A stretch of DNA of 35,116 nucleotides from a candidate division GN15 bacterium (GTDB lineage: Bacteria; Zixibacteria; MSB-5A5; GN15; FEB-12). Below, in pieces: positions 1-7,428 of this stretch. The DNA lies in NCBI GenBank assembly GCA_014727815.1, contig WJMS01000348.1:1-35116 (forward strand), given 5' to 3'. The position numbers were made by a program, and so were the translations under genes. The first letter of the stretch is position 1. Every line of letters starts with the position of its first letter. The notes under the pieces were generated by a model. It had not been told where the DNA came from, made no database searches, and was given only the letters and a program-made list of their open reading frames with translations.

Positions 1-147
1 ATCCCATACAACAGGTTCCAATGGCTGTCCTTTGTATCTCTGAAGCGTATTAATCAGGTCCCATGGTTCTTCCTCACTCCCAAGGAATCTCACCTCCCTT
101 ATCAATTCCAGTAGATAGTTACTGTTTATCGTTTTCTCTTCGTTCAT
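1..147 (-). CDS. LRV-family repeat protein, 5' part only (runs off window)
   Basis: The first 49 codons of a minus-strand gene that leaves the window on the left. The ATG at 147 follows an AGGAG about 9 nt upstream. The peptide (MNEEKTINSNYLLELIREV..., ending LEPVVWD) matches the conserved head of the other LRV proteins in this window: a 'xxILELIRDI' helix, a short variable stretch, then 'LExIVWDSL'. The repeat part lies outside the window. Function unknown; family membership is inferred from this shared head. Confidence 0.75.
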   Translation of the reverse strand, partial: MNEEKTINSNYLLELIREVRFLGSEEEPWDLINTLQRYKGQPLEPVVWD

Positions 148-189
148 TTTGTATATTCTCCTAGAGGCTTTCGCCTCATTCCTACGCTT

Positions 190-330
190 CTACTTCGTAT
201 CCGCTCACAAAGGAAAAGGGTCAGTATCCGTATCCGGTCACAAATCCTTCGGTATCCGCTCCGCATCCGTATCCGGGTCACAAAGTTTCCGCATCCGTAT
301 CCGGTCATAATGTTTCCGCTCCGCATCAAA
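190..330. repeat. Iteron-like block of GTATCCG repeats
   Basis: Non-coding block with four to five imperfect copies of a unit built from 'cgcatccgtatccggtcacaaa' minus its ends. Copies sit at about 196-211, 224-244, 252-284, 287-310 and a decayed one at 312-329. Each carries one or two TATCCG/CATCCG motifs, usually followed by GGTCACAAA or GCTCACAAA. Such blocks are typical of replication-initiator or partition-protein binding sites, but nothing here proves that role. An open frame crosses it on the minus strand but is clearly repeat-derived. Confidence 0.6.
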
Positions 331-352
331 AAGTAGAATAGCCAAGCCGATA

Positions 353-415
353 AAAATTTTTTCTCAAAAAATTCCCAGAATCAATTTTCCCCCCTGATTA
401 CTGAGAGTTCTAATT
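353..415 (-). terminator. Probable terminator of the 1983-432 operon
   Basis: Downstream of the zinc-ribbon gene, minus-strand RNA can form a stem CAG(T)AATCA / TGATTCTG around a purine-rich loop. This is followed by GGGAATTTTTT, then a second A/T palindrome (AATTTTTT ctc AAAAAATT). A stem followed by a T-run is a plausible intrinsic terminator. It is one of few sites in the window with a real U-tract. Confidence 0.5.
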
Positions 416-431
416 TCCAGTAAGTAGGAAC

Positions 432-791
432 CTAGAGTAGAAAGGCCCGAACCATATCCTTAGTTTTACTAAATAGGCTAAGGAACTTCTCTTTTTCCTT
501 TCTTGGAGGGTGCCCATGTTCCAACTTAATGGCACATTTCGGACAGGTATCCAGTCCCAGGATGGTTTCTCCCTTACATTCCTTACATTTTGGATTTCTT
601 TTTTGTCCCCAGACTTCTAGGTCACATCTGTGACATATTTTCTCATCGTTGAGGTTTCCGTACCCTCCACACCGTTGACATTTATATTCTTTGAAAGTTG
701 AACCGACTAGATAGTCCCTAAAACACTTTTTACAAAGACCCGCTTTGAAGTGTGGTTTCCAGAGTAGGCAATTTTCACAGATAGTGTTCAT
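432..791 (-). CDS. Small multi-CxxC zinc-ribbon protein
   Basis: 119 residues with six CxxC knuckles in order (CENC, CKKC, CQRC, CHRC, CKEC, CPKC) spread over the first ~87 residues, then a charged tail. The spacing suggests three zinc ribbons of the rubredoxin/zinc-finger type. Such proteins usually bind nucleic acid or protein, but no specific role can be assigned. It starts 2 nt past the stop of the upstream LRV gene, so the two are probably translated together, and it is the last gene of its operon. Confidence 0.75.
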   Translation of the reverse strand: MNTICENCLLWKPHFKAGLCKKCFRDYLVGSTFKEYKCQRCGGYGNLNDEKICHRCDLEVWGQKRNPKCKECKGETILGLDTCPKCAIKLEHGHPPRKEKEKFLSLFSKTKDMVRAFLL

Positions 792-793
792 GC

Positions 794-1252
794 TTATCTA
801 TAGTAGTAGTCCCAGGCATGGTTCCTGGCATTTTGGGAGATACTAAGGTTATTAGCGATGTTTTCATGAACCCAATAGTTCTCGGATTCAAGAAGGAGGT
901 CTACAGTATCCTCATCTAGAGAGGGGTTCCCCGCCAGACCGGCTACCACAAAGGTATTGTCGTCCTTAGCCAGCTTCTTCATCCATGGTTTAGGGAGATC
1001 CTTTCGTTTGGCGAGATATTCTCTCAGACAATGGTATCCCTTATGGATAAGAACAGAGCTAAATTCCCTTTTAAAGACAAAGGAGCCCAATTCTTCCCAG
1101 ATGATGGTCTCTAGTTTGCCATGTTTCCTAAGAGCCTCAATCAGATGGTTGTATTTATCGTGTAGCTTGGGGTCAAAATCACCTCTCCCTTTTTTTGGGG
1201 GAGGGGAGGTTCGGATATCTCGGATAAGGTTCAGGATTTCGTTGGTTTTCAT
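794..1252 (-). CDS. LRV-family repeat protein (short)
   Basis: 152 residues. The head has the family signature (TNEILNLIRDI) and a longer than usual Lys-rich insert, then LETIIWEEL. The tail carries about three degenerate ~24-residue repeats of the form 'xxLPKPWMKKLAKDDNTFVVAGLAGNPSL'. These resemble leucine-rich-repeat-variant (LRV) or HEAT-like repeats, an alpha-solenoid scaffold. The start overlaps the preceding stop by ATGA, which indicates coupling. Partner unknown. Confidence 0.75.
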   Translation of the reverse strand: MKTNEILNLIRDIRTSPPPKKGRGDFDPKLHDKYNHLIEALRKHGKLETIIWEELGSFVFKREFSSVLIHKGYHCLREYLAKRKDLPKPWMKKLAKDDNTFVVAGLAGNPSLDEDTVDLLLESENYWVHENIANNLSISQNARNHAWDYYYR

Positions 1253-1497
1253 TGTATTTCCCCGGTTCCGATTGGAGTGGTTCCCTCAAATAGGGTTATT
1301 TGAGTGTTTTTCTTGAGTAGTTCATTAGGGGCCTTGTCGGAAAACAAGTTCCCTTCCCAGATTCCCGTTTTTTCAAGAGGAATCAAGTAAATAGACCAAT
1401 ATTGGTTCTTCTTATCCCCTTCGATTCTACATGGAACGGTAAATGGTTCTTTTGGCGGGTCTTTTATAAGGAAGTTTAGCTTTATTCGGTGTTTCAT
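1249..1497 (-). CDS. Small beta-rich hypothetical protein
   Basis: 82 residues, ATGA overlaps at both ends. The sequence alternates hydrophobic and polar residues and ends in ITLFEGTTPIGTGEIQ, which resembles the closing strand of EF-Tu domain-2-type beta barrels. No GTPase domain is present, so this is only a fold suggestion. Function unknown. Confidence 0.65.
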   Translation of the reverse strand: MKHRIKLNFLIKDPPKEPFTVPCRIEGDKKNQYWSIYLIPLEKTGIWEGNLFSDKAPNELLKKNTQITLFEGTTPIGTGEIQ

Positions 1498-1751
1498 TGG
1501 TTCATTTCATCCCAGGTGACATTAGGGATGAAGGTGATGTCCGTTGAAGAGGAGGAAGACTTTTCTCGGACAGGTTTCAGGTGACCTAATCTATTTTCAG
1601 TGTATTTTCCGGTTTCATATTCGATTGTTGTTCGGATAATGGTTCTGAGGAGAACCCCTTTTGGGGTTTCATGGTAGTCTGTTTGTACAGTAGTGGTTTC
1701 CCCGGCATTATAGTGTCGGGAAGATTCGATAGAGGTCCAGAATTCAGTCAT
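1494..1751 (-). CDS. Small hypothetical protein
   Basis: 85 residues starting MTEFWTSIESS. The frame is open further upstream, but the ATG at 1751 is chosen because it sits in ATGACTGA, overlapping the stop of the preceding gene, as at the other junctions of this operon. Ser/Thr-rich with a run of five serines near residue 65. No recognisable domain. Confidence 0.6.
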   Translation of the reverse strand: MTEFWTSIESSRHYNAGETTTVQTDYHETPKGVLLRTIIRTTIEYETGKYTENRLGHLKPVREKSSSSSTDITFIPNVTWDEMNQ

Positions 1752-1983
1752 GGGGTACTCTCCAGAGGGATTCGGGTTCAATGGGGCCGGAAAGAAAGAG
1801 ACGGGGGAGAGGCATGTTTGGTTTGGTGTTGCCTTTATGGCAGAGGAAGAGAACTTGTCTCCAGTTGGTTTCATTTCCTAGTTGGATGTAGTCTCCTTTT
1901 CTGGGGAGATGTAGGAATCTGAATATTTCAGGCTCCGGTTTATAGATTTTTCCATTTCTAATGATAACTATCTGAACACGCAT
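1744..1983 (-). CDS. Small hypothetical protein, first gene of the left operon
   Basis: 79 residues (MRVQIVIIRNGKIYKPEPE...LPRKGDYIQLG). The layout (beta strand, 'NGKIY', then 'PRKGDYI') resembles small beta-barrel proteins often found in phage early regions, but I cannot name a family. It heads the left minus-strand operon, and its promoter should lie in 1984-2226, divergent from the plus-strand gene. Confidence 0.6.
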   Translation of the reverse strand: MRVQIVIIRNGKIYKPEPEIFRFLHLPRKGDYIQLGNETNWRQVLFLCHKGNTKPNMPLPRLFLSGPIEPESLWRVPHD

Positions 1984-2226
1984 GCTAAATTATCCTCAAA
2001 GTTTCTATTTTAAGCCTGTATCCGTTTATTTTATTTTTACGGGGTCCACTCCCCATTAGGGAAATGAAGCCGAACTGAGTTGATTGAGGGCTTCACAGTA
2101 TCTAATACGCTGAGATAGTACTTTATTTATGTTGTAGTTTAAAAGCCTCCTATTTAGGGTAGATGTAGGGGTTTCAATAATGATTCTATCCTATCATATT
2201 GATGAATAGAATGTCAGAGGTATAAA
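1984..2226. promoter_or_regulatory. Divergent intergenic region
   Basis: 243 bp between the leftward operon and the only rightward gene, so promoters for both should be here. It is AT-rich and contains a small palindrome, ggggtccactcccc (about 2040-2053). Near 2150-2175 there is a decayed copy of the REP-like hairpin (cctcctatttagggtagatgtagggg). No convincing -35/-10 pair is visible. The plus-strand gene has AGAGG 7-8 nt before its ATG. Confidence 0.4.
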
Positions 2227-2847
2227 ATGGAAGAATTTACATTAGACCAAGTATCCGTATCCGAGAAAACCGATGTATTCGGTAACCAGACAGCAGATAT
2301 TGAAATCAAAAAGACCTTTTTTGATGAATTATCTCCTAAAGTGAGAACATCCTTAGAGACTTTGCTTGATAGGGCTAAGGAAGATGGTAGACGGGGTAGG
2401 GATTATTGGTTGATGTTGATAGGTTTCTTAGGGGAATTCACTTCTAGAGAGATATGTGAGTTGACTTTTATGGAAGCGTCAGTATTTCTTCATCAATATG
2501 GTGAGGATTTAGATTATTCTTTCTCCAAGTGGTGTCGTCATGAGGGATTAAGGCCAGATGATGTAGTCTTTAGAAGTCATGTGACAAACTCACCATTGTC
2601 CCCGGCATCTTTATATCGAATCATCAACCGAATCATCAATAAGAAGAAGGGTTCTAAGAGAAAGAAGGGTGGAATCACTTTTCTGAAGGGATTAAGAGAC
2701 TTTGTGTTCAACAATATCTTTTGGAGACTCAAAGTTTTGTTAGAGACAGGTTATCTCCCCCATTCCCGTTTCAAATCTGAAGAGGAATATCAGGAATGGA
2801 AGGAAATGAGGGAGATAAAGCTCATGATAGAGAGTGGATTTGGTTAA
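2227..2847 (+). CDS. Plus-strand hypothetical protein, weakly recombinase-like
   Basis: 206 residues, the only convincing plus-strand gene. The middle (RDYWLMLIGFLGEFTSREICELTFMEA, residues ~60-85) recalls the box-I helix pair of tyrosine recombinases, and a basic stretch (NKKKGSKRKKGG, ~138-149) could contact DNA. The catalytic HxxR and Tyr are not evident, so this may be a DNA-binding relative or unrelated. Its codons 8-12 repeat the GTATCCGTATCCG motif of the 190-330 block. It is convergent with the next gene, overlapping it by 4 bp. Confidence 0.7.
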   Translation: MEEFTLDQVSVSEKTDVFGNQTADIEIKKTFFDELSPKVRTSLETLLDRAKEDGRRGRDYWLMLIGFLGEFTSREICELTFMEASVFLHQYGEDLDYSFSKWCRHEGLRPDDVVFRSHVTNSPLSPASLYRIINRIINKKKGSKRKKGGITFLKGLRDFVFNNIFWRLKVLLETGYLPHSRFKSEEEYQEWKEMREIKLMIESGFG

Positions 2848-3437
2848 TTCCAGTTTTCAAATTGCTTTCGTGAGATAATTTCTTCGTAAATGGTTCCCCC
2901 CATGTCTTCAAAAGACATGAAGAATGTATATTTGGTTTTCCCGTAGCCATTTCGTATTACATCAGTCTTATTAGGGATGAATTTACTAACCCTGTGGACC
3001 TTTAGTAGGATACGGGGTGTGATCCAATACTTCTGGTTAAGGTTTCTCCTTTGACCTCTATGAATGTTGTCTTGTTTTTCAGCCCAGGGGTGGTTAAGGG
3101 CCAAAATTCTTTGAACAAGCTTCTTAGAGGACTCCTCATTTTTCAATGAGTTGTGGATGTAGTCAATCATCACATCATCCCAGACCTTTCTTTCTTTATG
3201 GAGTCTATGGATGCGTTGTTGGGCAGTATCCAGTTCCGAGAGGAGCCTGGGGTTTTCCCAAAGAGCTTTTAGGGCTCTTTTGAGTTTGTTTGATTCAAGA
3301 GAAGAAGAGTTTGTCAGGGCAAAGAGTTCTTCCCATTCCAGTTCTCGAACTCTTTGATAGTTATTGGAACCCCATTTTTTGAAGAGGTATTTTTTGTATT
3401 CTTCTGGGCCGATGGGTTTCTGGTCTCTATGGGCCAT
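2844..3437 (-). CDS. Hypothetical basic protein
   Basis: 197 residues, Lys/Arg-rich and predominantly helical in appearance, with Trp/Tyr-rich N-terminal and C-terminal parts. No catalytic motif recognised. The start overlaps the stop of the upstream DnaJ-zinc-finger gene (TAATG), so the two are coupled. It is the last gene before the convergent plus-strand gene. Confidence 0.6.
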   Translation of the reverse strand: MAHRDQKPIGPEEYKKYLFKKWGSNNYQRVRELEWEELFALTNSSSLESNKLKRALKALWENPRLLSELDTAQQRIHRLHKERKVWDDVMIDYIHNSLKNEESSKKLVQRILALNHPWAEKQDNIHRGQRRNLNQKYWITPRILLKVHRVSKFIPNKTDVIRNGYGKTKYTFFMSFEDMGGTIYEEIISRKQFENWN

Positions 3438-4102
3438 TACACAAGCTCCTTATCCATAGCATATTGGACCACGATTTCAGGGACTTCATCGGGAGAGATG
3501 TCCTTCATATAGTAGTTATGCCCTCCTTTCCAGGCTAGGACTGTCCAAGACTCTCCATCATAGTGGTATTCTTCTTCGGTTTTCCAATCCGACAGGAGAG
3601 TGATTTCCGTATTGGAGTCTACCATGCTCTTTCGGTGTGAGACGAGAGGGACAGTACCTTTGACTTCCCCCCTTCCCTTACAGCTAGAACAGCGGACATA
3701 GCTATTCATACCGGGCCATTCCCCGGCTCCGTTACAGACAGAGCAGATAACATTTCCGGTAGTGGTGTATTTGTTTTGTTTTTCCAGGGTGATTTCCTTT
3801 TCTTCAAGGTTCCATCCGAGTTCCTTCGCATATTGCTCTAGAACGTCCGCAATGTCCCCTAGTTCTTGGCAGAGAGCACTACCGGGGGCGTTGCCCCTCT
3901 CATCCAGTTCCTCGGGCTTAGGGGTGAACTGAGCCTCTTTGTGACGTAGCCAATGGTGATAGTCGGAGATATTCCACTCCGTGACCCCTACAATCCCTAC
4001 TGAGCGGACAGGGATGGGGTCATCCTTCTTAATGAGGTCTTTGAAGTTCTGGTTGTGGATTCGTTTGAGGGAGAGGAGTTCGTTCTTGAGAAATTCAGAC
4101 AT
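3437..4102 (-). CDS. Protein with DnaJ-type zinc-finger pair
   Basis: 221 residues. The N-terminal ~100 residues include a helical region (ALCQELGDIADVLEQYAKELGW) like dCTP/MazG-type or phage helical proteins. Two CxxCxGxG-type knuckles follow (CSVCNGAG and CSSCKGRG, residues ~120-148), as in the DnaJ cysteine-rich domain. J and G/F regions are absent, so it is not a chaperone; such fingers are common in small phage proteins. First gene after the 4103-4342 promoter-like region. Confidence 0.7.
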   Translation of the reverse strand: MSEFLKNELLSLKRIHNQNFKDLIKKDDPIPVRSVGIVGVTEWNISDYHHWLRHKEAQFTPKPEELDERGNAPGSALCQELGDIADVLEQYAKELGWNLEEKEITLEKQNKYTTTGNVICSVCNGAGEWPGMNSYVRCSSCKGRGEVKGTVPLVSHRKSMVDSNTEITLLSDWKTEEEYHYDGESWTVLAWKGGHNYYMKDISPDEVPEIVVQYAMDKELV

Positions 4103-4115
4103 AATAGCTCCATAG

Positions 4116-4143
4116 GCCCCTACATCTTCCTATAATGGGGGGC
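4116..4143 (-). repeat. REP-like hairpin, copy 1
   Basis: GCCCC...GGGGGC arms around tacatcttcctataat, in the leader of the DnaJ-finger gene. Member of the TACATC hairpin family; no U-tract follows. Confidence 0.6.
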
Positions 4144-4183
4144 TTTGTTCAAGGTTGTTGGGGATTGGGATTTATTCCCTTAA

Positions 4184-4214
4184 AACCCCCTACATCTATC
4201 CATAGTAGGGGGTT
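4184..4214 (-). repeat. REP-like hairpin, copy 2
   Basis: Arms AACCCCCTAC / GTAGGGGGTT are perfectly complementary around atctatccata. It lies between the promoter-like block and the 3437-4102 gene. Confidence 0.65.
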
Positions 4215-4261
4215 ATTTGGGGTGGTGGTTGGATTAGATTTCAGGGTTGGTTTGGTTATGG

Positions 4262-4335
4262 GGAGTGACTTTTCAGTGTTTTTGTACTTAGAGGGGTCCA
4301 ACCCATAAAAAACCCTTACGAGACGGGGATGTTAT
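4262..4335 (-). promoter_or_regulatory. Duplicated promoter-like block (copy A)
   Basis: Minus strand reads GTCTCGTAAGGGTTT, then TTATGG, 16 nt, TACAAA. The same order with the same 16-nt spacing recurs at 7022-7049. The hexamers (at 4303-4308 and 4281-4286) could be -35/-10 elements, giving a ~180-nt leader to the gene starting at 4102, equal to the leader length of the other copy. The spacer contains GGGTT..ACCC, a possible operator. Promoter activity is inferred. Confidence 0.45.
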
Positions 4336-4342
4336 TTTTCAC

Positions 4343-4837
4343 CTACCTCATGAACTTAGGCAAATCTTTTCGATTCATGTTAGTGAAATGTAAGTCATGA
4401 GAGATTTGACCCTCGGAGAGTTCATCAAACTTCGCCATTAGGGCTTCATAGTAGCTAAACTCTTTTGCGTAGTCGGGTTTGATTTGAGCATAGACTCCAG
4501 GCTTCCAATCTAGATTGAAGAGTTGTTCTCTGGCAAAGGAGAACTTTTCCATATCTAGAGCAGAGGTGTTGGGGGTTATTCTAATTTTGAATAAGTCGTC
4601 ACTCAGGTCACTGAAGGAGCCCTTTTCGTAAATCTCGGGGATTTGGAACACAGGTAAGAGAGCCTTTAGCCAGTCATCAATGTTCCAGAACACCCGAGGT
4701 TCAAAGTCCTTAATGATGGCATCTAAATCCGGGTGCTTTCCCTTTTCGTAGGAGGCCCAGGAAAAGAACCATTGTTTTGTGCATTTAGGGTTATGGTAGA
4801 CGTCTCGGAGGCGTTCTATTTGTTTTTGAATATTCAT
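4343..4837 (-). CDS. Member of a three-gene paralogous family (DFEPRVFWNIDDW type)
   Basis: 164 residues. Shares with the next gene an N-terminal 'MNxQxxIERLRxVYHxPKxTKQWFFxWAS' block, a central 'LDxIxKDFEPRVFxNxxxW' block and a C-terminal 'WKPGVYAQxxP' block. A longer, more distant member is at 17598-18290. Domain not recognised. ATG at 4837 follows GGGAG. The two neighbouring copies look like a tandem duplication. Confidence 0.7.
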   Translation of the reverse strand: MNIQKQIERLRDVYHNPKCTKQWFFSWASYEKGKHPDLDAIIKDFEPRVFWNIDDWLKALLPVFQIPEIYEKGSFSDLSDDLFKIRITPNTSALDMEKFSFAREQLFNLDWKPGVYAQIKPDYAKEFSYYEALMAKFDELSEGQISHDLHFTNMNRKDLPKFMR

Positions 4838-4850
4838 ATAAACTCCCTAC

Positions 4851-4869
4851 ATCCCCCCTAATGGGGGAT
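4851..4869 (-). repeat. REP-like hairpin, copy 3
   Basis: ATCCCCC ctaa TGGGGGAT between the two tandem paralogues, preceded by ctccctac, a fragment of the usual outer arm. Confidence 0.6.
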
Positions 4870-4876
4870 AAGAACC

Positions 4877-5341
4877 CTACCAGGGGAATTGAGGTCTTTT
4901 CTCCATAGGAATCTTATCAACCATCAAGTCAAAGGAGAATTGATTGTCGGTCAAGGTATCCAGTTTCTTTAGGATGGGTTGGACCCACTCCTCATCTCGA
5001 ACCTCACTCGGTCGGAGTTGAGCATAGACTCCAGGCTTCCAAAAGAAGATGACAGCGGTGTTCTTCTCCTCTCTTGGACGAATGCAACCCATCAGTTCAT
5101 TATCCTCAATATGGATGAAGGAAACTGTTGTATCAATCTCTGGTAGAGAGAGGACGGGGGCAATGGTTAGCTTCCAAGTATGCAAATTGAAAAAGACTCT
5201 GGGTTCAAAGTCTTTCAGGATGTTATCCAAGTCCTCATGTTGTCCGGTTTGGAAACTAGCCCATCGGAAAAACCATTGCTTGGTTCCTTTTGGATGGTGG
5301 TAAACACCTCGGATGCGTTCGATTCTTTCTTGGAGATTCAT
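4877..5341 (-). CDS. Member of the same paralogous family (second copy)
   Basis: 154 residues from the ATG at 5341, 1 nt after the previous stop, with GGAG upstream. The frame is open further, but homology to the neighbouring copy begins at MNLQERIERIRG, which fixes this start. It has the same three conserved blocks as the 4343-4837 protein, with divergent sequence between them. Function unknown. Confidence 0.7.
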   Translation of the reverse strand: MNLQERIERIRGVYHHPKGTKQWFFRWASFQTGQHEDLDNILKDFEPRVFFNLHTWKLTIAPVLSLPEIDTTVSFIHIEDNELMGCIRPREEKNTAVIFFWKPGVYAQLRPSEVRDEEWVQPILKKLDTLTDNQFSFDLMVDKIPMEKRPQFPW

Positions 5342-5342
5342 A

Positions 5343-5900
5343 TTAGCACCGTTCTCCGTATCGGACTCGTGGGATGAAAGGGATGTTTGTTTCATTGCTT
5401 CGTTCTCGGGCTGCCTGAACTGCGGCTTGATAGGACCAGTAGCAGGAGTGTGTTTTATATAGGACACCGTAACTGTAGTGTCCGGCTTGTCTCAGTTTAG
5501 GGATATAGAGATTGACGGTCCATGTAGAAGAGGGCATTCTCCTTCCATTTCCCGCCGTGAAGTTTTTGGAGCCATTAGAGACTACAGACCATGCGGCTCC
5601 CCAATGATTCCCTGCGGCATCTTTCTTAATGAGCCCCAGGGATTTCAAATCATCTTTGAGTCGGGGAGTGATTAGGTCTGGGGAGAGGGAGTATTTTCTT
5701 TGTTCAATCCAATTGGCAATCTTCTTTCTACGTTCTCGGGTTATGGCTCCTTTGAGTGCAGATGCAGTTTTATAGGGGCAATGTTGGATAACATAATCCC
5801 TCTCTATTTGTCGTTCAGTTTCGTTGAGTAGTTTTAGCCACTCCTTATTTGTTTGTGGTGGTTCTTTATACAGGATATGTCTTAGGGTTTCAAGATTCAT
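5343..5900 (-). CDS. Hypothetical basic protein
   Basis: 185 residues from MNLETLRHIL at 5900, chosen for its AGAGGAAG site; the longer frame upstream reads through the REP-like hairpin. The N-terminal half is helical and basic (ITRERRKKIANWIEQRK). The C-terminal part is Tyr/Trp/Ser-rich (SSTWTVNLYIPKLRQAGHYSYGV) and may be beta-structured. Possibly nucleic-acid binding; no family recognised. Confidence 0.65.
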   Translation of the reverse strand: MNLETLRHILYKEPPQTNKEWLKLLNETERQIERDYVIQHCPYKTASALKGAITRERRKKIANWIEQRKYSLSPDLITPRLKDDLKSLGLIKKDAAGNHWGAAWSVVSNGSKNFTAGNGRRMPSSTWTVNLYIPKLRQAGHYSYGVLYKTHSCYWSYQAAVQAARERSNETNIPFIPRVRYGERC

Positions 5901-5917
5901 CTTCCTCTTTTCCTCAA

Positions 5918-5953
5918 CCCCCCACACCCCCCTCATAGGAGGATGTAGGGGGC
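5918..5953 (-). repeat. REP-like hairpin, copy 4
   Basis: CCCCCCACA / TGTAGGGGGC arms around a cccctcataggagga core, between the DHH-like gene and the next gene downstream. Confidence 0.6.
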
Positions 5954-5965
5954 TACAGGTTAGCA

Positions 5966-6838
5966 CTACTGAGAGAGTTTTTCAACCAGCTTCTTATAAG
6001 CCTGGAGGGCGTCGTCAAAGGTCAGACCACCCTCCCTCGGGGAACCTGCGATACCCTCTCGGCCCCCGGCTCCCTCACCCCAAAGGGATTGGACAAACTC
6101 TTTACAGTTAATCCCTTCATCCCCGGCTCGGGAAACGGTAACCTTCCCCATGTCAGAGTTAAAGCCTACGATATAGTTCTGAGGGAGATCCCGGTGGTCA
6201 TAGTAGAGATGGTTTACGAATTCCGTACTCTTTCTGAGAACTACTCCGACGCTATTCTTAGCGGTAACGAAAGATTCATGTTTCAAATCCTCTTCCTTTT
6301 TGAGGAAATCCTTACCTCTCTGGACTTTTTCTTCCTCTTGGTTGAGGATTCCAATCAGTTCCTTCTCAGCCCTTTCAACGAAGTCAGAGACATCACTGAC
6401 GGAGCCATCCCTATTTGGAAAGAGACGATTTTCTTTGGACCAAGCCCAGAAAGAGGCGAGAAGGATATGGTCCCTTTCGTTGTAAAGGATATTCTCCTTA
6501 ACTCGATGGGGTCCATTAAGGTCAACATACTCGGTAAGAGCCCAGAATGACTCTCTCTCGGGTTTGATTCCCTTCAGAGCCATGATACCTCCAAGAGTAT
6601 CCAAATCGAAGTGAGAGAGCCCTACAGCCTCAATTTGACCCCTGATAGAGTCAAAGACACTCGGGTCAACCGAACAGGGACAAGGTTGAGACTCGTCGAT
6701 GTGGTGATTCAGAGTGAGGAGTTCAGAGGAACCCTTGACCTCAGTGGTTCCGAACTCAGCCTCAACTGCTGCGTAGCAGTCATACTGGTTGAGGGCGGCG
6801 AGAAGGGTGGCAGCGTTATTGGCGAGAAGAATAATCAT
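5966..6838 (-). CDS. DHH-like phosphoesterase-related protein
   Basis: 290 residues from MIILLANN at 6838 (AGGAAA upstream). SHFDLDTLGGIMAL (residues 75-88) matches DHH-superfamily motif I (HxDxDxxGxxxAL), where the Asp residues bind metal. The C-terminal GGREGIAGSPREGG (~258-271) resembles the glycine-rich substrate loop of the DHHA1 domain. An NHH (44-46) lies before motif I rather than after it, so the canonical DHH order is not kept. Possibly a diverged nucleotide or oligonucleotide phosphoesterase; activity is uncertain. Confidence 0.65.
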   Translation of the reverse strand: MIILLANNAATLLAALNQYDCYAAVEAEFGTTEVKGSSELLTLNHHIDESQPCPCSVDPSVFDSIRGQIEAVGLSHFDLDTLGGIMALKGIKPERESFWALTEYVDLNGPHRVKENILYNERDHILLASFWAWSKENRLFPNRDGSVSDVSDFVERAEKELIGILNQEEEKVQRGKDFLKKEEDLKHESFVTAKNSVGVVLRKSTEFVNHLYYDHRDLPQNYIVGFNSDMGKVTVSRAGDEGINCKEFVQSLWGEGAGGREGIAGSPREGGLTFDDALQAYKKLVEKLSQ

Positions 6839-6858
6839 GGGTATTTCCTGTTGTAGGT

Positions 6859-6896
6859 CCCTACATCCCCCCATTTACCGGAGGTATTAGGTAGGG
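6859..6896 (-). repeat. REP-like hairpin, copy 5
   Basis: CCCTAC / GTAGGG arms with the internal atcccccc and ccggaggtat segments also seen in copy 13. Lies in the leader of the DHH-like gene. Confidence 0.55.
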
Positions 6897-6926
6897 TTTT
6901 TTTGACAGTAGGTTTTTGGTGTAGAA

Positions 6927-6954
6927 GCCCCTACATCTAGGGTAGATGGGGGGC
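6927..6954 (-). repeat. REP-like hairpin, copy 6
   Basis: GCCCC tacatctagggtagatg GGGGC, near-identical in design to copy 1, and likewise in a long leader downstream of the promoter-like block. Confidence 0.6.
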
Positions 6955-6993
6955 TATTTGAGGTTAGCAAAGGTTTGAGATTTTCGGTGTTGG

Positions 6994-7075
6994 GGAGTGT
7001 TAGGGGGGTTTGTGATACATTTTTGTACTCACCGTGGGTGAAACCACAAGAAACCCTTATGAGACAGGGGTTTTA
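6994..7075 (-). promoter_or_regulatory. Duplicated promoter-like block (copy B)
   Basis: Second copy of the block at 4262-4335. Minus strand: CCCCTGTCTCATAAGGG, then TTGTGG (7044-7049), 16 nt, TACAAA (7022-7027), then CACTCCCCA. The leader to the ATG at 6838 is ~184 nt. The upstream part of the repeat overlaps the last codons of the gene ending at 7057, so the duplication captured coding sequence. Confidence 0.45.
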
Positions 7076-7428
7076 TTTTCGGCCTTTATAGTTTGGAAGG
7101 AGCCATTCTCCAGATAGGTCATCCAAAGGACTACTTTCTCTGCGGAAAACTGAATGACCAGATGAACGTCTGAGGAATCGAGTCTCCAGAGCTTCCATAG
7201 CTTTTTGGGTTGTGATACCCTAAACGATGTTTCAAACTTAATCTGGAAAGCGAGTTTCTTTATGAAAGGGAGTTGCCATCTTTGAGAGTCATCATACCGA
7301 ATGGTTTCGGGGAGGGAATCCCAAAGTTGGTTAGCGCACTGTTGTAGTGTGTCTTGATTGGGTTTCAGGGAGATTGAAGTAAATGCTTGAGCTATATTGT
7401 TCATGTTTTTTATACGGAGACCAGACAT
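7057..7428 (-). CDS. Hypothetical protein
   Basis: 123 residues if it starts at 7428 (GGAG abuts the ATG); a second ATG at 7404 (MNNIAQAF) is equally possible and has no clear ribosome site. The C-terminal half has alternating strands (VHLVIQFSAEKVVLWMTYL). The stop codon lies within the duplicated block also seen at 4262-4335. Function unknown. Confidence 0.6.
   Translation of the reverse strand: MSGLRIKNMNNIAQAFTSISLKPNQDTLQQCANQLWDSLPETIRYDDSQRWQLPFIKKLAFQIKFETSFRVSQPKKLWKLWRLDSSDVHLVIQFSAEKVVLWMTYLENGSFQTIKAENKTPVS

Noticed and set aside
144-329. Minus-strand open frame over the repeat block
   Set aside because: Its codons are the GTATCCG repeats; low complexity and inside the iteron-like array, with the true gene start at 147 in another frame.
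2227-2847. Calling the plus-strand gene an integrase
   Set aside because: Only a weak box-I resemblance; HxxR and catalytic Tyr are not identifiable.
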